DNA of 9,104 nucleotides from UBA10210 sp964408425 (GTDB taxonomy: Archaea; Micrarchaeota; Micrarchaeia; Norongarragalinales; Norongarragalinaceae). The notes beneath the pieces are model-generated. The model had not been told where the DNA came from and ran no database searches. It saw only the letters and a list, made by a program, of their open reading frames with translations. The stretch covers positions 1 through 9,104 of the forward strand of contig CAYOZI010000032.1 of assembly GCA_964408425.1 (NCBI GenBank), in the 5' to 3' direction. Position numbers and translations under genes: made by a program. Of the stretch, positions 5,501 to 9,104 are shown piece by piece (within the stretch, counting starts at the first letter, position 1; every line of letters starts with the position of its first letter).

Positions 5501-6802
5501 ATGATAAGGCTTATCAACGGCGCCCAGTGGGGAGACGAAGGCAAGGGAAAGGTTATAGATTACTTGGCTGAAAAGGCGGACATGGTCGTGCGTTACCAAG
5601 GCGGCAGTAACGCCGGGCATACGGTCGTGCATAACGGCAAGACGCACAAGTTCCACCTTTTGCCTTCAGGAGTCGTGAGGAGAAAAAGAAGCTTGATAGG
5701 CGCAGGCGTCGTCCTCGACCCGCGCGTTTTGAAGCAGGAGATCGACGAGTTCGGGGGACTGTCGGAAAAGGAATTCGGCATCGACTTTCGCACTCCCGTG
5801 ATAATGCCGTGGCACGGGATGATAGATATTGCAAGGGAGGGGCTGAAGAAACAAAAAATAGGAACTACCGGAAGGGGGATAGGGCCGGCTTACGAGGAAA
5901 AGGCTTCACGCGACGGAATACGCTTTTGCGATTTGATCGAGGAAAATAAGCTCAGGGAAAAAATGGCTGAATTGTATCCAATGAGAAAGAAAAAGCTGGA
6001 ATTGCTTTACGGCGTGGAATTCCCGTCGGAAGAAAGCATTTGGAAAGAGTATTATCCGCTGGGGCAAGAACTCAAGAAATACGTTACCGACGTTTCGCTT
6101 GAAGTAAACCGCGCGAGCGACGGGGGGAAGAAGATTTTGCTGGAAGGGGCGCAGGGGGTTTTGCTCGACTTGAGCTTTGGTACATATCCTTATGTTACGT
6201 CTTCCCAGCCCATTGCGGGAGGGGCGTGCGTGGGAATAGGGTTGAGCCCCAAGAAAATAAGCGAGATCGAAGGGGTTGTGAAAGCTTATACCACCCGCGT
6301 CGGAAGCGGACCGTTTCCTACGGAATTAGTCGGGGATGAAGAGGAATTGGGGAATGAGATTCGCGAGAACGGTCACGAGTTCGGAACCACTACGGGGCGT
6401 AAGAGAAGGATAGGCTGGCTGGACCTGCCTTTGCTGCGTTATGCAATGCAATTGAACGGGTATACGGGTTTTCATTATACGAAACTCGACGTTTTGGGCG
6501 GGGTTGAAAAGCTGAAGATAGCGCTGGCGCACAAGTACGACGGGAAGACCCTTGAAATCCCGTCTGTTGAATTCGAACTGCTGAAAGACTGGAAGCCCGT
6601 TTACAAAACCCTTCCCGGTTTCGAAAAGCTTTCGCGCGAAGAGTGGAACGAAGTGGTTCGTGAAAGCAAGGGAAAAGGGTTGAAGGCGTTGCCGAAAAAC
6701 GCGCTTTCGTACTTGAATTTCGTGGAAAAGGAATTGGGGGTAAAGACGAAAACCGTTTCGCTAGGCCCGGCTCGCGAGGAAACGATTTTCCTGAGCCACT
6801 AG
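5501..6802 (+). CDS. purA: Adenylosuccinate synthetase PurA (433 aa)
   Basis: PurA joins IMP and aspartate using GTP, forming adenylosuccinate, the first committed step to AMP; PurB next door completes it. The GTP-binding and catalytic N-terminal motif GAQWGDEGKGK spans 7-17, with the catalytic aspartate D12 and H40 in NAGHT. The family signature GTTGRGIGPAYEEK is at 121-134, EGAQG with the following GTYPYVTSS at 215-235, the substrate loop TTTGRKRR at 296-303, and the base-recognition segment TKLD at 327-330. The length matches bacterial and eukaryotic enzymes (about 430). Many thermophilic archaea have a shorter form of about 340, so this is the full-length type. ATG 5501 lies 26 bases after purB, with only a weak G-rich binding site before it. 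Confidence 0.96.
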   Translation: MIRLINGAQWGDEGKGKVIDYLAEKADMVVRYQGGSNAGHTVVHNGKTHKFHLLPSGVVRRKRSLIGAGVVLDPRVLKQEIDEFGGLSEKEFGIDFRTPVIMPWHGMIDIAREGLKKQKIGTTGRGIGPAYEEKASRDGIRFCDLIEENKLREKMAELYPMRKKKLELLYGVEFPSEESIWKEYYPLGQELKKYVTDVSLEVNRASDGGKKILLEGAQGVLLDLSFGTYPYVTSSQPIAGGACVGIGLSPKKISEIEGVVKAYTTRVGSGPFPTELVGDEEELGNEIRENGHEFGTTTGRKRRIGWLDLPLLRYAMQLNGYTGFHYTKLDVLGGVEKLKIALAHKYDGKTLEIPSVEFELLKDWKPVYKTLPGFEKLSREEWNEVVRESKGKGLKALPKNALSYLNFVEKELGVKTKTVSLGPAREETIFLSH

Positions 6803-6826
6803 GCGGAAAAGCAAAGGGTGTGAAAA

Positions 6827-7564
6827 ATGGTTGGGGAAAAGCTTGCTGAAGGAAAAACGAAAATAATCTTCGATTACGGCGACGGAAAAGTTTTGGTTGA
6901 AAACAAGGATTCGATTACTGCCGGCGACGGGGCTAAGAAAAACCTTTTGGAGGGAAAGGGAGCTGCTTCCTGTAGGACTGCCAGCAATTGCTTTGCGTTG
7001 TTGAATGCGAATGGAATAGAAACGCATTTTGTAGAGAAAAAAAGCGACAGGGAATTCATTGCAAGAAAATGTAGGATGATTCCGCTGGAGGCAGTGGCAA
7101 GGAGAATTGCAACCGGGAGTTTTCTCAAGAGGCATGCCGAAGTGGGCGAAGGAACGAGGTTTGACCCGTTGGTGATGGAATTTTTCTTTAAGGACGACGC
7201 GAGGCACGACCCTCATTATTCCGAAGAGCAGGTTGTTTCGGAAAACATTGCTTCGGAAGAGGAAGTTGAGGAAATGAAGGAAACCTTGGGAAAGGTGTTC
7301 GGTGTTTTGGAAAGGGCTTGGGCGAAGCAAAACGTCACTCTCGTAGACTTGAAAATAGAATTCGGCAGGACGGAGGATGGAAGGTTGGTTGTGGCGGATG
7401 TTATTGACAACGATTCCTGGAGGATTTGGCCCGGCGGGCTGAAAGAAAGAATGTTGGACAAACAGGTTTACAGGAACTTGCCTCAGGTCACCCAAGAGGC
7501 GTTGGTTGACTTGAAAAACCGTTATGATGCGGTGGCAAAAATGACGGACGGGTTTTCAGAGTGA
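6827..7564 (+). CDS. purC: SAICAR synthetase PurC, PAICS-like (245 aa)
   Basis: PurC condenses CAIR with aspartate using ATP to form SAICAR. Motifs in order are LAEGKTK at 6-12, ITAGDGAKKNLLEGK at 30-44, RRIATGSFLKR at 92-102, FKDDARHDP at 121-129, LVDLKIEFG at 172-180, ADVIDNDSWRIWP at 190-202 and DKQVYR at 211-216. Several of these, notably RRIATGSFLKR, KDDARHDP followed by SEEQ, and VIDNDSWRIWP, read more like the synthetase domain of animal PAICS than like E. coli PurC; this judgement is from memory of the families. The start ATG 6827 has GGTGTGA (6817-6823) at good spacing. purE follows directly. Confidence 0.95.
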   Translation: MVGEKLAEGKTKIIFDYGDGKVLVENKDSITAGDGAKKNLLEGKGAASCRTASNCFALLNANGIETHFVEKKSDREFIARKCRMIPLEAVARRIATGSFLKRHAEVGEGTRFDPLVMEFFFKDDARHDPHYSEEQVVSENIASEEEVEEMKETLGKVFGVLERAWAKQNVTLVDLKIEFGRTEDGRLVVADVIDNDSWRIWPGGLKERMLDKQVYRNLPQVTQEALVDLKNRYDAVAKMTDGFSE

Positions 7565-7578
7565 AAAAAGGTGGTGGA

Positions 7579-8040
7579 GTGAAAAACGGCGTTTGCATAA
7601 TGATGGGTTCGAAGAGCGACTTGCCCCACGCGCAGAGGATGGGGGATACTCTGAAGGAATTCGGCGTTGGGTACGAATACCGCGTTGCATCGGCGCACCG
7701 CACTCCCTCTAAAATCATGGAGCTGGTGAAAGAACTGGAAAAGGAGAACGGCGTGATAATCGCGATTGCGGGGTTGAGCAACGCGTTGAGCGGAATGGTC
7801 GCAGGAATATCATCGATTCCGGTGATTACGTGCCCTCCGAACGCCGACGATTTGCTTTCTTCACTCCGAATGCCGCCTGGAGTGGCGCACGCTACTGTTT
7901 TGGACCCGAAAAACGCGGCTTTGCTGGCGGTAAAGATCCTTGCACTCAACGATAAGTCCCTTAAAACAAAAATCAAGGGCTACTTGAAAGCGCAGCAGGA
8001 GAAAATCGAAAGGGCGGACGAGGAAGTAAAAAGGTTGTGA
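7579..8040 (+). CDS. purE: Class II AIR carboxylase PurE (153 aa)
   Basis: PurE makes CAIR from AIR. Class I enzymes rearrange N5-CAIR made by PurK; class II enzymes use CO2 directly. This protein has the common core GSKSD at 10-14 and SAHRTP at 38-43. It then shows the class II pattern AGLSNALSG at 64-72, CPP at 85-87, SSLRMPPG, and DPKNAALLAVKIL. Class I would have a GxxxHLPGM motif at the SNALSG position. A partner purK is therefore not required. GTG 7579 is preferred because GGTGGTGGA (7570-7578) lies immediately upstream; an in-frame GTG at 7561 overlaps the purC stop by four bases and would add six residues. Confidence 0.9.
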   Translation: MKNGVCIMMGSKSDLPHAQRMGDTLKEFGVGYEYRVASAHRTPSKIMELVKELEKENGVIIAIAGLSNALSGMVAGISSIPVITCPPNADDLLSSLRMPPGVAHATVLDPKNAALLAVKILALNDKSLKTKIKGYLKAQQEKIERADEEVKRL

Positions 8041-8049
8041 GAACAGAAA

Positions 8050-9104
8050 ATGCCGGCTGCGTTGATTTCAGTTTTCGACAAGACCGGAGTGATATCCTTC
8101 GCCAGGGGCTTGCACGAAATCGGGTTTAAAATAATCTCGAGCGGCGGGACTGCAAAAATATTGAAGGAAAACAAGATTCCGGTTCAAGAGGTTTCGGAGT
8201 ATACCGGATTTCCGGAAATGATGGAAGGAAGGGTGAAAACGCTCCACCCGAAAATCCACGGGGGAATCCTCTTCAAGCGCGGGAACAAGGAGCACGAGGA
8301 ACAGGCGAAAACTCACGGCATCGAACCGATCGACCTGGTGGTCGTCAATCTTTATCCGTTCGAACAGACGGTTGCGAAAAAAGGCGTTTCTTTCGAGGAG
8401 ATTATTGAAAATATAGATATAGGCGGGCCTGCGCTGGTGCGCGCCGCATCCAAAAACTTCGAGAGCGTCGGCATCATTACGGATGCGAACGATTACAACG
8501 GCGTTTTGAACGAGTTGAAGGAAAAGAAAAAGCTTTCAATGGAAACGCGCTCGCGGCTTGCGAGAAAGGCGTTCGAACTGACCGCTTCTTACGACGCTTC
8601 AATCGCCTCGTTTTTCGCCAAACAATTCGAAGGAGGCGTTTTTCCGGAAAAGCTGGTTTTGAGTTGGGAAAAGGCGGTTGAACTGCGTTATGGGGAGAAT
8701 CCGCACCAGCGCGCGGCGGCTTACAGGGTTGCTGGTGAAAAGACTTTCGCAGACTTGCTCGCCCACGGGGGAAAGGAATTGAGCTATAACAACATTCTCG
8801 ACTGCGACTCGGCTTGGGGTTTGGCGCAGGAGTTCGGAGGGGAAAAGCACGCTTGCATTATCGTGAAGCACAACAGCCCTTGCGGCGTTGCGCTTGGGGA
8901 AACGCAGTTGGAAGCGTGGCAGAAGGCTTTCGCATCCGACAGCATATCCGCATTCGGGGGAATCGTGGCGTTCAACCATCCGCTGGAGCAGAAAACCGCG
9001 GAGGAAATGAAGGAAGTTTTTCTGGAAGTGGTTTTGGCGCCGGGCTTCAAGCAAGGGGAAAAGGCGTTTGAAACGCTTTCCGAAAAGAAAAACCTGAGGA
9101 TCGT
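8050..9104 (+). CDS. purH: Bifunctional AICAR formyltransferase/IMP cyclohydrolase PurH, 3' end outside window
   Basis: PurH formylates AICAR with 10-formyl-tetrahydrofolate and closes the ring to IMP. The frame opens at ATG 8050, nine bases after the purE stop, and stays open to the window end (351 complete codons of an expected 510-530). The N-terminal MGS-like cyclohydrolase domain shows FDKTG at 9-13, SSGGTAKIL at 30-38, GRVKTLHPKIHGGIL at 60-74 and IDIGGPALVRAA at 122-133. The transferase domain begins near 205, with RYGENPHQRAA at 213-223, LSYNNILDCDSAW at 244-256, the catalytic K273-H274 in VKHNSPCGVA, and DSISAFGGIVAFN at 297-309. All key residues visible so far are intact and there is no frameshift. 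Most archaea use separate PurP and PurO for these steps. Confidence 0.95.
   Translation, partial: MPAALISVFDKTGVISFARGLHEIGFKIISSGGTAKILKENKIPVQEVSEYTGFPEMMEGRVKTLHPKIHGGILFKRGNKEHEEQAKTHGIEPIDLVVVNLYPFEQTVAKKGVSFEEIIENIDIGGPALVRAASKNFESVGIITDANDYNGVLNELKEKKKLSMETRSRLARKAFELTASYDASIASFFAKQFEGGVFPEKLVLSWEKAVELRYGENPHQRAAAYRVAGEKTFADLLAHGGKELSYNNILDCDSAWGLAQEFGGEKHACIIVKHNSPCGVALGETQLEAWQKAFASDSISAFGGIVAFNHPLEQKTAEEMKEVFLEVVLAPGFKQGEKAFETLSEKKNLRI

Noticed and set aside
6761..7495. Long minus-strand open frame (about 244 codons) opposite purC
   Set aside because: It is antisense to a clearly conserved PurC, and its translation resembles no known protein; codon bias of the real gene leaves the opposite frame open.
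8599..9054. Minus-strand open frame opposite purH
   Set aside because: PurH is continuous through this region with catalytic residues in frame; the antisense frame has no family match.
1..9104. CRISPR array, insertion sequence, tRNA gene or direct repeats
   Set aside because: No regularly spaced repeats, transposase motifs, terminal inverted repeats or tRNA-like cloverleaf sequences were seen; the gene-free space is too small to hide an element.

Overview
This window reads as ordinary chromosomal DNA of an archaeon, most likely a small-genome lineage of the DPANN type (inference). The evidence is archaeal TATA boxes placed about 25 bases before starts, GGTG-type ribosome binding sites (for example at 1311-1315, 4045-4050, 6817-6823 and 7570-7576), GTG starts, and a signal recognition particle RNA whose 5' and 3' ends pair and which appears to carry a helix 6. 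The enzyme types are not the classic euryarchaeal set: PurH is bifunctional, PurA is full length and PurE is class II, all closer to bacterial or eukaryotic forms.

Layout. Positions 1-29 hold the first codons of a possible minus-strand gene, followed by an intergenic region with a hairpin plus T-run (77-99) and a TATA box embedded in an inverted repeat. On the plus strand come a small Cys/His zinc-ribbon-like protein (165-323) and a divergent HD-domain phosphohydrolase (354-983). A clear TATA box at 997-1004 precedes an SRP (7S) RNA gene at about 1025-1305.

From 1323 to the window end all genes run on the plus strand with short gaps or 4-base overlaps: a two-helix membrane protein (DUF5654-like), purN, folD, a CE4 polysaccharide deacetylase-like protein, purB, purA, purC, purE, and purH, which is cut by the window edge.

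Function. The cluster supplies GAR formylation (PurN), AIR carboxylation (PurE class II, so PurK would not be needed), SAICAR synthesis (PurC), fumarate release (PurB), the last two steps to IMP (PurH) and the first committed step to AMP (PurA). FolD makes the 10-formyl-tetrahydrofolate used by both PurN and PurH. PurF, PurD, PurL and PurM are not here and must lie elsewhere if the pathway is complete. The points most worth a second look are the SRP RNA abutting the head of the purine cluster with no visible terminator, a shortened SRP RNA helix 8 tip, the deacetylase embedded in the operon, and the adjacent purC-purE pair that mirrors the domain order of animal PAICS.
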